A stretch of 64,000 nt of DNA from Datnioides undecimradiatus. Taxonomy: Eukaryota; Chordata; Actinopteri; Lobotiformes; Datnioididae. Positions 26,193 to 39,164 of this stretch are shown piece after piece. The position numbers and the translations under genes were made by a program. The DNA lies in the NCBI GenBank assembly GCA_008933995.1, contig WARS01000029.1, forward strand, positions 11,975,107 through 12,039,106, in the 5' to 3' direction. The stretch's first letter is position 1, and the number at the start of each line of letters is the position of its first letter. The notes below the pieces were generated by a model. That model had not been told where the DNA came from and did not search any database. It saw nothing but the letters and a program-made list of their open reading frames with translations.

Positions 26193-29029
26193 ATCCTGCA
26201 GCCACCAAAGAGACACAGATATACTGAAATGCAGGTTTTTAACCTGTTCCAGATTAATTAATGGTGCATTCGGGTATATGGTATCTAATTTGCAAAAAGG
26301 AATAAAATATTACCTTAAGTTGAGAGTTTGGGGGTTAAGGAGGAAATGGGATGTCACAGAAGAGTTTTAAGGGTTCTCTAGTTAGATTCAAACTAGTTTT
26401 GGGTACAGCACTTAATCCAGTGCATTAATCTACATCAATTATTGCAACTACCATGTAAAGACCTTAACCAGGTTATCTTACTCTCGTCAAGGTCGTAAGC
26501 CGGGTAAGCACGGCATAAGTCCTTGAAATTGCACTTGGCATGTATACTCCATAGTGTCTTGGTTTGGATTCAGTGCACGCACCACAGAGGTCACAGAGTG
26601 AACCAGATGCAAAGTGGGACTATATTTGATAAAAGAGTGACAAGACTGTGGATGGTGGAAAAATAAAACTCATTTTTTTGAGTGACAGTGAAGAGAATTT
26701 AATGCTACAACCAGCACCGTAAGTGATAAAGCCTTGCTGAATCTTGCTGAATGAATGTTAAAAACAATCTTCACCAAACACGTCCGACCATTTTCTTAGT
26801 ATAACACTATTTCCTGCTGGCATATACACACATTTAGATACCAAATAACCCGTGTAGACTCACTGTATTATTATCGTGAGGAACTGGGCTATTGTGGACC
26901 ATGTAAACCTCATAGTCCAACTGTTACCTTAATCTGAGTTTTCACAGTAAATTATTTTGTGCATGACAATATAATGATTGGGTGGGATTATCTTCACTCA
27001 GATCTCATCACAAGTAGATGTGTGTGTGTGATCCAAGTATTGTCTTTCTCACTAAGTGGACAAAACAGTAAGACTTTGTGTGCACGGTGAAGATCCTTAA
27101 GCCTGTATGCTCACTATGCAGCTTTGTTGTGGAGACAATCTGCTTAAGGCTTCGTTATCCTGTACGGACCTTCAGTGTAGGCTGATTATTTGCAGCCACT
27201 TGCCTGATAAATTTAATTTGTGCACTGATCAGCTAAAAGACAAGGGTTAGGGTTTTGTTGGAATTCAGTGTGTTTGGTCTCAGTGATCAGCTTTCAATTG
27301 TCGTGTCTCATGACTGCATATTATTCCATTGAAACTAAATACACTGTGGCTGCATGTACTCTGCTCCTGTTAACCTCTGTTAAATGGCTCCAAAATTAGA
27401 GGTCTCAGGTGAGGCGTAATGTCATACTAGATGAGCTGATTATGGCAGGCTTAATTATAACTTTGTTGGCTAATGTGTGCACTCCGCATGTTTTCTCGCT
27501 GATGAATTATTACACTGTCTGAGATCTCAGACAGAATAGATCAAAGACTCTTCAGGCCGTGGATATTCTCCAGTGTGGAGGAGCCAGCCGAAGCTGATCT
27601 GTGCAGCTCCGACTGTAGATGACAAACAGAATTCCTCACCGCCTTTTCAGTTGTGTTCTCTTGTTAGCTGCTAGTATGATGGATAACATTCAGTCCCTTG
27701 AATCTTAACAAACAGTTGCAGGCTGTAGACACAGAAAAAAATGGAATGTTGTTTTTGAATGTGCTAAAAAAGAAGAACAAAAAACAGTTTCTAATGGGCT
27801 CCTATGTGCCTTGTTGCCAGAGTGATGCCATATCCCATGGTGAATGTGCTAATGGTTCATGGGAGTGAGAGGACTGAGCTTAGCCCAGCAGTGTAAACAC
27901 ACAGACAAAAGGGAGCCGTGAGTAGTGTGAAACGCATGCCTGGGCGCGCAGGTAGGCATTAGGTTTCACCCTACACAGCTCCAGCACTGTATCCATGACA
28001 GGGAGGAGGCCATTTGCTTTTGTAGCGAAACAGAGCAAAAACAAACATTCAAACAGACTAGTACTAGAGGGACAGGTATGGATGAGGTGGGGAGAGAGGA
28101 ATTCTGGTTTGAAGAGATGTAAGGGAGAGGGAGGGGACAGGGAGTGAGAGGGGGTGAAAAGATAAGGTGGTTTGTGGTCAGTCACAACAGAGAGAAGTGA
28201 CCATTTGCTTGGTAGTGTTTCTTTATTTGTTTGTTTGGCGAGGGCGCGGGGGTGGAAAAAAGTCACAAAATATCAGTCAAATAGAAGTGCTGTGGCTTTT
28301 GTGTCTCTACCTAGGTAGAAAGGAAATACCAGTGGTAGGGAAGTCTTCTTCAATAACACTGTAATGTAGCTAATTTAAAATGCATTCAAGTAAAGGAGAC
28401 TGAGCATTTGTCCCACAAAATTTTCCACGTTCTGTCTGATATGTGTTGCTGCATGTTTAAATGGCCACATAGACTTTCTAACAGTGATTTCAATTGAGAG
28501 TAACATCAGTATTTGACCAAACCAGACAGAGTATATATCCACCTCTATTATGAAATAAGAGTTTTTCCATTGATTTCTCGGACACTGACCAAGCTAATGC
28601 AAACCAATATGACTGTAGCAGGATGAAAAGCTTTTTGGCTGATGCTCACCAAGCTATTACCATGGCTAATTTTAGCATTTAATGTTACTGTCAGTTAATT
28701 TAACATTTCCGCCATGTGGTTGTCCACTTTTTATGTCGAGTCAATTTACAGTTGGTCAGCTCCTGATGCAGCTTTTCTGGAAAGTTGAGTGATTTTTTTA
28801 TTTTTTATTTTTGTTGACAATATAGAGCTGATATGAAATTTCAATCTGCAGGAAGCTTTTGTTCAACAATAGAGTGAAGAAACAAAAACTATCAGTGCGG
28901 GAGCTTAATCAATATCGCTCTCAAACAATCCCTGATGATATGTCATGTTGTGTTAGAGTGATGTGAAAATCTCACATATGTTAAGGTTTAAATATGTTCT
29001 CTGCAGTGGATGAAGAAAACATAATTTGA

Positions 29030-29040
29030 CACAGCGCCGA
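29030..29040 (+). repeat. Left copy of 11-bp target-site duplication
   Basis: CACAGCGCCGA is identical to 29350-29360. It contains two CpGs that remain identical in both copies, which argues for a fairly recent insertion. Confidence 0.65.
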
Positions 29041-29349
29041 TAAGGTTAGTAATGCTTGCTATAGGTCACGAGAAGATGGACAGGGTGGGCCTTATCTGCT
29101 TGCTGGTCCCACCCTGCTCCACCTCCCTTCCAATGAAATGGCTAGCATTCAGCTACCATTAAGGGATTTCCCTTCTCAGGATTATTGACCTTGTGGGTTT
29201 ATTTTCTTGGCTTACGCGGGTTTGCAGCATTTCACAGCTTAAGGTTTGTCACATTTCTGCAGTGGAATGTAAATGCAGCATCAAATGCCTTGTGAGAAGA
29301 TTGTGACAGGGCGAATTCCTCTGTTAAAAAAAAAAAAAAAAAAAAAAAT
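29041..29349 (+). mobile_element. Poly(A)-tailed retroposed segment with target-site duplication, family unknown
   Basis: A 309-bp segment ends in 23 consecutive A (29326-29348) and is bracketed by a perfect 11-bp direct repeat, CACAGCGCCGA, at 29030-29040 and 29350-29360. A poly(A) tail abutting a short duplication is the hallmark of LINE-driven retroposition. No clear pol III A/B boxes and no AATAAA near the tail were seen. A 9-bp stem (CAGGGTGGG at 29081-29089 with CCCACCCTG at 29108-29116) suggests the source may have been a structured RNA. It lies about 56 bp upstream of the exon 2 acceptor. The source was not recognised. Confidence 0.65.
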
Positions 29350-29360
29350 CACAGCGCCGA
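29350..29360 (+). repeat. Right copy of 11-bp target-site duplication
   Basis: CACAGCGCCGA follows directly after the poly(A) tract and one T. It is identical to 29030-29040. Confidence 0.65.
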
Positions 29361-29416
29361 CCACATGGAGTACATTTCATCCCTGAACTGAACGTCTCTC
29401 TTGGTCTGCTCCACAG

Positions 29417-29525
29417 GTGAGAGGATCAATGATGAGCATCTCTGAGACCAGTTGGCTTGGACTTTTTTAATCAGAACCTTTTAGTCACAACACAAACCTG
29501 CCACAAACCATCAACATCAGGCGCC
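29417..29525 (+). other. adgrl2: 5' UTR part of exon 2
   Basis: The likely acceptor is the CAG ending at 29416, preceded by a pyrimidine-rich run (roughly 29393-29416, including TCTCTTGGTCTGCTCC). Weaker alternative acceptors end at 29474 and 29520 and would shorten the leader without changing the protein. The leader contains a 13-codon upstream ORF at 29429-29470 that begins with two ATGs. The main reading frame is closed upstream by TGA at 29433-29435. Confidence 0.7.
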
Positions 29526-29601
29526 ATGGCATGCTCCCTGTGGAAACTACACACCTTCTGCTGGTTTCTCATCACACTAGCCCAAGTGCACTCCACAGAG
29601 G
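29526..29601 (+). CDS. adgrl2: Latrophilin-2 coding exon 2: start codon and signal peptide (residues 1-25 plus 1 nt)
   Basis: This segment encodes the secretory signal of the receptor, beginning MACSLWKLH, followed by a hydrophobic core TFCWFLITLA and a polar end QVHSTEG. Cleavage after Ser23 (Val at -3, Ser at -1) fits the usual small-residue rule. The start is well supported: GCGCCATGG is a strong Kozak context, and an in-frame TGA lies upstream at 29433-29435 within the same exon. The exon ends after the first G of a Gly codon at a consensus donor, GTAAGT, at 29602. Joining to exon 3 gives [12 protein letters not shown], the same junction as I recall for mammalian ADGRL2. Signal peptides diverge quickly, so identity rests on this junction and on the downstream exons. 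Confidence 0.92.
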
Positions 29602-32600
29602 GTAAGTACATATGAACACAACCATCTCTGCTCTCTCTTAAAACACGCCAATTTGTTCTTATGCCAGTATTTGCACAGCATCTTTTGAATGAGTATTGTT
29701 TCGGGCTCAATGACAGCCAGTGGCAGAAAATATATTTTTTTTGCTATCGTCTTATTTAGGAATAGCGCATGAGCAATGAAATTGTGACTCAAGCCAATGC
29801 TGCTCCTCTGAGTGCAGGCAGTGCTTGTGTAAGTAATGCAGCTCTGAGGACAGTGGGCACAGGCGGATGGGGGATAATCTTGAGTGGTTTCATTAGTTGG
29901 TAAATTGTGATTTGTCTGAGATTTTCTGCATGAAAGCGTCAGTTGTTCCCAGTGGCATCAGAGCTGGATCCATTTGTAAATTCCTCGCTAAAATGCTCTG
30001 TCTCATGGCAGTGGCAGGCATACACAGATTTCACACCTCAAAAAATATAAAGCCTGAATGTGTTTTAATCATAGTGCATTTAGCTTTGATTAAATCACTC
30101 TCAGCTGTATCGTAATTACAAGATTTATGCATCCAAACCGTATCTCATAAACTGTTTCCTTAACACGTTAGTGTTTAATCACAAGAATCGAGGTGCATTA
30201 CTTCAAATGTTTGATGACTGGATTTAGAATAAACCAAAGTTGGCATTTTTTCAGTGCAGCATATCAGAAGAGCCATTACAGATTTGGTTTGTTGGTGCCA
30301 ACTGTTGAAGCTCAAGCCAACTGTTCACTATACCTGCTTTATTGATTTTAAAAAATCTCAATGATATTGGATCATTTATTCAAGTTTGGAAAGTAATGAT
30401 TTTCCAAGACGTTTAATTTCCACTGTAGCAAGGCACACTGCCACAAAATATGTCTCCATATGTGTTTCTCAGGAATCATCTGGCTTGGATTTGATCTTTC
30501 ATATAAGAGGTGTGAAATTTGAGGAGTGTGTGGTCTCTATAGGCTTCAGTGGATTAAGGAAACCCAGAGGGGCACAGAAATCACTTAAAAGTGTGTACGT
30601 AATCTTGTATATTCCATATAGTATATGTCTGCTCTCTGACATATCATTTTAGAAACCTCATGCAAAGATAAGAGTTTGCAATTTCAAGGCCCAGGTTTAT
30701 ATAAGTAAACCTATTTAGGGGGCATGAAAGATAATCTGTCAGCAGTTGCATCACCTCTGGTTTCACCAGGAGCTCCAAAGAACTCAACTGGCAGTGTTTA
30801 AAAGGCAGGAAGCCAAATAGGGATCTTGATATTAATCTCTTAACTGCAAATAGTTGGTCAGGATTTGTGGTGAAAGGGGATGCAATATGGGGGAACCCTC
30901 GCTTGCTGACAGGTGGCTCCATGTGATTCGGAGCTGACACATAGTAGTCTCAGCAGGGACGGTTATACAAGAGGAAGTCTTTATTGCCAAATGAGAGAAA
31001 ACACAAAACAAAGGAATAAACCCATTTATTTATGACATTTGTCACTCACTTTTTCCTCTTGTTGGTTCCCCTCTGCCCTCACCTCCTTCCCATTTCCCAT
31101 CTCAGCCACAGAGATCAGCCCAGAAACAGTTCATTACAAACAATATCCCCAAGTAAACATGCTTCATTAAACTGCATCTACCCCTAATATCTTTTTAATG
31201 CATTTTTATAATTGAATTAAATGGGTTAGTGGAATGCTGTAAATAGTTTAAAGTTAGGTTTTTTCCTCCCCCTGCGTTCTCACGTTTGAAGCAAGAGATA
31301 GATGCATAAAGATAAGATTGAATTTTCACTTTGGGGGATGGTGGTCCTCGTGTGACCTCCTTCTGCACAATACATATCTCATCGTCCAGATTTGATCGGT
31401 TGGACTCGTGTCCACATGTATAAATGTCTGTGATCTGTGTTTGCTCAGCTGACTCACTGCCATTCCAAGCCGTTCATCGCCCACTTTCCTTATTTTCTTC
31501 ACATTTTAACCTTGAAAAATTGCTCATATGCATCCAGTCAGTGACATTAGTTTCTAAAAGTGTTTGGCTTATTATTTTAATTATGCTATATGTGCAAGTG
31601 TGTGTGTGCGTGTGTGTGTCTGTTTGAGTGCCATATTGTTAGGTTATGTTGTTAAGTCATGGTACAGCTGCTAAAAATATCATGATTGTGCAGATATTAT
31701 ATGGATATGGGTTTTGCACAATGCTTGTTTGACAATATTGGAACATGAATTTGAGCAGGTGCTCTTGCAGTATGTCCGTAATCCTACAAAAGCCCAGGAG
31801 GGCCATGCAGTGACACAGATACTGTAATCAATATCAGTATCGATATGGACACAATGATACGAGACCAAATATCAGCTGGGACTTTATAACATGTTATAAC
31901 ATGGAACTAAGACATTGTCCCAGTTTTTAAAGGCTTGTCACATGAAAAATCTGCAGTTTGACCTAAAAGAATATATTGGTTTATCTTGAATTGATTTTGA
32001 CACTTTTTTAATCTGTGTTGGACAAGTTTCTCCATTTTATGGAAGTGAAACACTGGATTGATGGAGTACCTCTTTAAGTCTGATAACTTACGAGAAAACC
32101 GTCGTGTATGAAAGCACCAGTACTTACATTCCAAAGTCAATAATAATTTTGTGATATTTTAGAATTTAACACTAAGGGGCTTTGTAAAGGGTTCATTGTA
32201 TGTCAAGTCTTTCAGCTGTGTTATATTCAATGCCTCATCACATTTATTTATGTGGTAGTTTTTAACATTTTGAGGTAGGTGAGATAGGGCACAAAGTAAT
32301 AGACCGTGCTGTCTATGGCTTTAATCACTGTGCTTTACTCTGACCTGCTTTGATATTGTTTTGCATCAACACAAGTTTGCCCTCTGGCATTCAGAGTGAT
32401 CTTCTTTGAAGCAGCAGGTTTATTTCCTTTTGTCCTACCGGTGTCCTCTGTGGATGTCACCATAGCAACCCACCAGAAATGAAGTGAGGATGTAATTCAT
32501 GAAGTAATAAAGTTTTTTTGCAAAATGTAAAAAATGTGGCATTTTTTTCATCCTTGCAACACATGGTTAAATTGGCTCACATGTCTTCCAAAATAATTTA

Positions 32601-35600
32601 GTCAACTCAGGTGGGGTTGAAAGGATTCGTCTGTATCAGCGACAGAATAACAATTCACACCTAGCTCAGCCACACGCTCTCTTCAAAGGCTTTCCCGGAG
32701 ATTGTTAGAATTATGGTGAGACAGAATTAGAGAGCAGAGTGAGAGCTCAAGAGGTACGGAGGGCAAACTTTGCAACATGCTAGACGGAGTGCCAGGAATA
32801 TATCAGTTGAGAATGTGTTTGTATCACATTTCTTCTTGGGTTTTGCATCTCCATTATTGTGCTCATTCACTGGTTGACGCTTTTTAGGAATCTCTTTATG
32901 ATGTAGCCTTGCTGACGTTACAGTATTTGAACTTTACAATACGTGAAAGACCAATGAAAATAACAATAAAAGGACGGCAATGTTAAGTAGGTCATGGACA
33001 TTTTATTTAACACTGATTCAACATTTTTTTCCCTTTGGATTTTATGTTGTCATTCCATTACTCGAAGGCCGTTGATGGTTTTTGAGGTTAAATAAAGAGG
33101 TTCCCATGGTATAAAGCCTCCGTATCGGTGCCAAAACTTGTGTGAACAGGTCTGACAGAGAATTTCTGTTCCCTGCATACACCCACAAACCACACCATTG
33201 TTTCTCCTCAAAGCTTAAAATGTTTGAAGTGCTTGATATTTCTCAAGGGCAACTGGGAAGGGCACCTCTAAAGGTCCGCTTTTTGTATCATGTGAAAAGA
33301 AAAGAGAAGAGACTTAAAACCTTCATCTGAAAGTGAATGGAATGAAATTGACAATCAAGGTGTTCTGAAATGTAATTACTGGAAGTAAAAGCCTAGAGCT
33401 TAATGTGAGAAGCCTGTGAGAACAGGATCTAGCACCGTCAAGGGGCTGGACCACCAACTATATGCTCTAGTTAGCCTTTTCTTCTAACTTAGTGATTTTG
33501 GTTTTTTTTCACTATGAGAACCTTCCCTTCTTGCCATACCTAACTATATTGTGCGGACTGATAGTGGTTAGATGGTGTTAGATTGGTGTCTAACAGGTAA
33601 ATCCAATCAGGTAATGTATGCATCCAGATACTGTATCATAAGCCTATTGTTCAGAGGCAAAGATACTACAGGTATCGGAGTTACCAATAATCTCCTTTTC
33701 AGTCTCTCCACAAGGGGCTTCTTTCTCACCAGCATTGCTTGTGTGCGTGTGTGTGTTATCTTAAAAGGAAAAAAATCAAAATACTGTCCGTCAAGTAAGC
33801 ATTTGTACAACCACGGGCACCAGGCCTACTCGTTTGAAGCACTAATTTGTGCCAGAGTTTTGTCCGTGGAAAAGAATAGTGCCCCACTGCGTCGCCCCAC
33901 TCCCATTCCCTGGCCACTTAATTTAGTATTTAAGGTACTTTGAAAAGGCTGGCCCATAGCTAATTGGTTAATAGAAACAAATAATTTCTTAGGTAATTAT
34001 TTTATGAAACCCCTACTAAGCAAAGTTTTCACAGCTTCCAATTTTTCTCACATTGGAAACGGCTATAAAACAGTTAAGGCTAAAGGGGTGAATTTTTCCT
34101 TTGTCTCGTGCGTCTTTAGTAAACAACTTCTGTTGGTTTTGTCTTTCCACCTCCCGCTTGATGTCATCCCGGTTGTTTGCGGCAGACTGTGGAATCTGGC
34201 TTCCCGTGGAGCCAGGCAGGCGTGGGGCCTGTGTACGAAGGCCCACCATGCTGTCATGTCTCTTTCATCGCCAGCCAGGCTTGGCCAATAAGGAGATAAG
34301 GAGACAATGACTGAGGGAGCAAGCAGTGGCAAGGTGTAACCACAGCCCCTGGGTCTCCTCCCTGCCGAGCACTTCAAATCCTCATTAGGATTTTCAGCAA
34401 AGGAAGGAGGGATTTTCTGGATTAAGGCTTTGTCACTGCTGGCTCCAGGTTGGTGTTTGTCATGCAAGAGCATGGCGGAGCTCTTGACATCTTGCCACCC
34501 TCCTCCCTTCCACCCAAACACAGACCCTCCCTTCACCTGGCTACTGAGGCAGTTCAAAGATGTTCCACTAACCCAAAATGTATGAAACTCATAATTATTA
34601 CCTCACTGCCCTTGCCAAAGGTTTGTAACGCTATTCTAGTGGCCCATGGTAGGTGTCTGTGGGTTTGGGCTGCTGCCTCAGCATTCTTCTTAATGGTTAT
34701 TTATGCACCGATAACCTTGAGAAGCATCATTAGTTTGGTGTGTGCCGTCACTGTCCACAAGTCATGGTGAGATCTTGTCCGTGATACACATACAGCAGTT
34801 CAGACAGGAGACACAATGCCTTGTCTCAACTCCAATTACTCTCTTGTATGTGTTACTTGTAGCAGGGGCACTTTAAATTGTATTTTATGTGGATATTTAT
34901 CCCTCAAATTCTCACTTAGTTTAAGCTTCCTGAGGTGCATCTTTTTTCCTCTCTGTACCCAAGCAAAGAGTATTTCTTTTGCAAGAAAGTGGCCATTTGT
35001 CTAATTAAGGCTTGAGTCGTACGGACTTCTCACACAAAACAACAGGACTAGTGTTTCTCGACATGGTGCTCAACCTCTAACATGGTCCTTAATTGGGTTT
35101 CAGACTTGTCTGGGAGGGTGGTTCAGCATGACAGAGCATCAGACTTGGTGTGAAACCTACCTACTCTCGTCATTCTCGGTGCTGATCTTTGTGGATAATG
35201 GACATTCACATGTTTCCCATGAGACCCTTGCTGGGTGGGATCTCAGGCACCCTAGATTAGTCATCTACCCACATGTCCCTATCTGACTTGGATTTTACCG
35301 TCATGCTTTGTCTCACTTTGTTCTTGCCCAGGTAGAAACATGTGGGCTCCTAACAAGTATATCCCAAACAATCTAAAAAACATGTTCTGATAACCCATCC
35401 AGTCTCCTCTCTGAATCCTGAAGACAGACAAAAACAAATATGACTTATCAATCTCCAGTGCAGTGGTCTATAACCAAAGACCTATTATTCATGGAACATT
35501 TATTGTTTTGAGCTTTTGTTGGTTGTCTCTGATCTGACCGTGGCAGATGTGACAAGCAGTATGTGGGCATCTTGGTATAAGCAGGCTTCAATTTGTCAGA

Positions 35601-37366
35601 GATATGCCTCCATTTGTAAAGTTGTCTTATTGTTTGCTCTTGTGTTCTATATTTGTTACTTGTTGTTGTGAAATGAAAGAGTGGCTTTAACTCCGGTTGG
35701 CTGTGGGTTTTGATTTCAAAGGTTCTGGTGTATGTAGCTCAAAAGGCGTGTGAATAGAGAAAATACCTAAAGCTACCTGTATGATAACAGAAATAGCTCA
35801 GACTCTTTAGTTCTTTAATATTTTTATGTTGCTGGAGCCTGTGTAGTGGACATCAAGGACTGTAGACAGACCTCACGCAAGTACTGCTGATGAAGTGCTG
35901 TCTGGAAGGGGCAGATGAGGAGAATGTTTTTGATTATCCAGCGTAGATGGCATTTCAAACAGGAACCAGCATGCACCCCTTGTGCCAGACAAATGAACCA
36001 GCTCAGCTGGTCAAAGGGCAAGTGTAGCTTGGTTTCCTGTTTGCTACTGTAATACTGGGTAATTTTAAGGTGATTACACTGCAGCAGTTCAGGTCACATG
36101 GAGGGCAACATTGCACTATTTAGTTGTTATCCATATAGGCCTGAGCTTTTCTGTGAATTAGAGAGTGATTCCAACTGTTCTGAATGAACTATGTTACTGT
36201 GCATACTGTGCAGTTTCCCTTCATATGGTGAATTACATGTATTTATCAGTGTGAGAGTGTTAGTCTCCCTGCACCTTCTGATTTGAGCAACTGAGGGATG
36301 AATGCACTGAAGAGGTCCTGTGAGAACTGGTATTTATGAAACCATTGAGTCATGCCTTTGAGTTTTCCATTCCATATACGGTGAAATACCAAATGTAAAC
36401 AACAACAATCTGCAGGTGTTCGAGGGGTATGTAATCACGTTTTCATTGTGAGGACGGTGCTGAAAGGCACGTTCCCTGAAGCACAGGAAAAGTGTGGTTA
36501 TGGTTTGGATGTCATGCAATGAAAACTGATTGCAGAACATGTAATGACAGAGTCTCTTAAGAGAGTATAATATATAAAAAGGCTTATGGTTTCACAGATT
36601 TTACAGTTCACTCTCAAGAGTCAGATGCAAGATATTCCTGCTTGCCCTTAGTGGAATCCTCTTTGTCCTCTTGCTTTCAGTCCTGATTTAGAGCAGCTAT
36701 AAATCCTGAGGAGGCTCCTGTAAACGAGGGGTGGTGAAACTACGCCCATAAATATAAAGGATTTAGGACCAGGGCCTTTTGAAGGAACTCAGAGTGCCCA
36801 TTTACGAAGCTTGCTCACTGATAGAGTTTCACTGGTACATTCATTATTTTCCCCTTTTGTTCAAATTTCTCATAGTCTTCCCTTTATGGTAAGCCTTGCT
36901 CAAAACCTGCTTGACCAAAGGCAGGCTGATAAAAATGCTGTGAGTCAACAATAAAGTTGTTTTACCTTATGGCCCCATTTTTGTTGGTCATCATTTAGAT
37001 TAAAAGGAAGTCATGAAGTGCTGATTTACACGCTGTCTAACCTAACAGCAGGCTGGGCCATTTGGCAGATCACTATGACTTGACCACATGTGACACAGTT
37101 TTTGACCTTTTGAGTCATGACGATGCCCCTAGTGTGTCTGGATGTCAAGGGCTTGGGCCCTTGCTCTTAAGCCCCCAGTCAACTAAATAATGGGCTGTAG
37201 AAAATAGTCATCAAAGACAGATATCCCCCTATGGTAGTGTTCCAATCAATACTGGATGTAACAGGTCATTTTGAGTCAGCCCTTCTTAGTACTTAGTACA
37301 TGTTATAATACTGACTCAGCTCAGCTAGACCATTGCCTTTTGCTCAATAGTTGTTCTTATACTCCA

Positions 37367-37368
<2 letters not shown>

Positions 37369-37407
<39 letters not shown>
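37369..37407 (+). repeat. (CA)n microsatellite
   Basis: About 19 uninterrupted CA units in intron 2. Confidence 0.95.
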
Positions 37408-37408
<1 letters not shown>

Positions 37409-39088
37409 GTCCCCAAATTATTTTTAGATAGCCAACAAGCAATAATTAAGGCCGATAAGCATGAGAGACATCTGATAAATCCTTAAATGAGAACTTCAAA
37501 GTGCCCCTGCTGTGACGTGTGAGGGCTGGAAACAGATGGAGGAGTGAGAATGTTAGGAAGCAGCCTCAGTCAGTGGACTTGATTCAAACGAGGTTAATCC
37601 AAATCCAAAAGTTCTTAATAAAAAAAAAAATGTTGGGGGGAGGACCTTCGTTTGAACATTGTAACAATCAGTTCACTGAAGAGGAAAAATACATATGAGA
37701 TGGAAGGTCATCAAGATAAAATTCAGCCTCTGGACTGTGATGAATACTAGCCAATAAATCCTTGATGAATTGAAACAAGAGTAACATTCAATTTTAGCTT
37801 GGCCAGCTTTCTCTTCAAGTGTTATGAGTTGGAATCCTTGAACCACATGAAATCTAAAGATAATAGGCCCTTGATTTAAAATTCCTTCATCAAAAAACTA
37901 AATACAATTGTTTCCCTTGTGCTGCCTTCATAAGTTACATACTTTGTAGGTGTGGAGAATATGTGCATAACCTTGAGTGGGTCCAGTGAAGAGATAAAAG
38001 CCTCAGAGGCCAGTGTATACTATGTAGCTATGTAGCAAAATATCATTGTGTCACATAACAATCTGCCTAACCTAGAAGGCGGCAAGTCTGCAGTCTAGTC
38101 TGAATAAGAGCTGCATAAAGAATTCAGCTGGGGCAGCAGTCGTGTCATCAGGGCATGACTACGTGGTTGGTCAGGGAATTTAAATGCCAGGTGGGGGTCA
38201 GTTGAAGCACTAGCTGAATAATGTGGCACAAATGCATACACATGAGAGCCGAGTCTCGGGAAGAGGAACCACTGCTGTGGTCTGCTTGAGGAAGTGCACT
38301 TTGGGGATGCAAACCAAGCAGATGGACCCTTCTCATTTGTGTGTACTGCCACTGGTGACCCATTGGGAAATGCTTCCTTATTGAATCGAGGAGCATCAAA
38401 CGCTTCATTGGAGCAGAGAAGGAAGTCTGGGCTACCCAATGTATCTGAGTCCATCTTTTTTCATCACTTGTAATGGAAACTGTGAAAGTGATATAGACCA
38501 GAGGAAGCACTGACAAACACATCCAGTCTGAAAGGTCTTTTGCAAAAAAAAAAAAAAAAAAGTATCTGGTCTCATGGTGTTGAAACTCTGGATCATTTGA
38601 TATCATCTGAAAATATTGTCACTGATAAGGCTGTGTAATGAGGTCCAAAGAGCACACTGTTGCTGTCTGCTTTCTGCAGGACTGCCCTGTGTCAGTTCTC
38701 TTTTGGAATGACTCATTGGATCAGTCCACTAATAATTAAACAAAACATGTTTAAGTGCAGTTAGCTGACTTTCAATTTGTAAAATTTCAAATGTAAGGTC
38801 CTGAAAAATCATTCGTTCTGCCTCATTTCTTGTTTTAGTGTATGTTTCAAAGATGTTAACTTTCTGAATTTTTAAAATTTGCACTAAACTTAATTCAACA
38901 CTGACATAATAAAAAGGGGAAAGAGCCTCGACCTAGCCTTGATAATCTAAAAATGTATTGTAATTCAAGGTTCAAATCTACCAGTGATCATTTGTTAAGG
39001 ACCATAGGACAGAATTTACTGTTTGATGGTCATCGCAGCAATTTCATTACCAGAAGATGTCCTTGCTTTTTTGTGACCTAAAAAGCAA

Positions 39089-39118
39089 CCCCCCCCCTCC
39101 CTCTCTCTCGCTCTCTCA

Positions 39119-39163
<45 letters not shown>
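39089..39163 (+). repeat. C-rich, (CT)n then (CA)n compound microsatellite
   Basis: A C run and CT-rich tract (39089-39118) run directly into about 22 CA units. Confidence 0.95.

Positions 39164-39164
<1 letters not shown>

Larger units (their letters stand above)
8765..29416 (+). other. Intron 1 (20.7 kb), no recognised coding exon
   Basis: It runs from donor GTAAGT at 8765 to the acceptor at 29416. Contents seen: microsatellites at 12922-13003, 14718-14818, 15197-15226, 16188-16213 and 25223-25269; a 65-nt hairpin at 17797-17861; tandem small hairpins at 22235-22284; a forkhead-like palindrome at 26171-26192; and a poly(A)-tailed retroposed segment at 29041-29349. Additional alternative 5' UTR exons are possible, but none can be called with confidence. 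Confidence 0.7.

Noticed and set aside
34063-34557. 164-codon minus-strand open frame, the longest in the window
   Set aside because: Composition is non-globular, with no domain or motif, no splice or promoter context, and overlapping open frames on the other strand. Best explained as chance.
35108-35165. tRNA-like sequence (GGTGGTTCAGCATG ... GGTGTGAAACC)
   Set aside because: Cannot be folded by eye into a cloverleaf and the B box is too degenerate. Not called as tRNA or SINE.
38543-38560. Poly(A) run considered as a retroposon tail
   Set aside because: GTATCTG after the tail recurs upstream near 38440, but only about 7 bases match and the internal segment shows no element structure.
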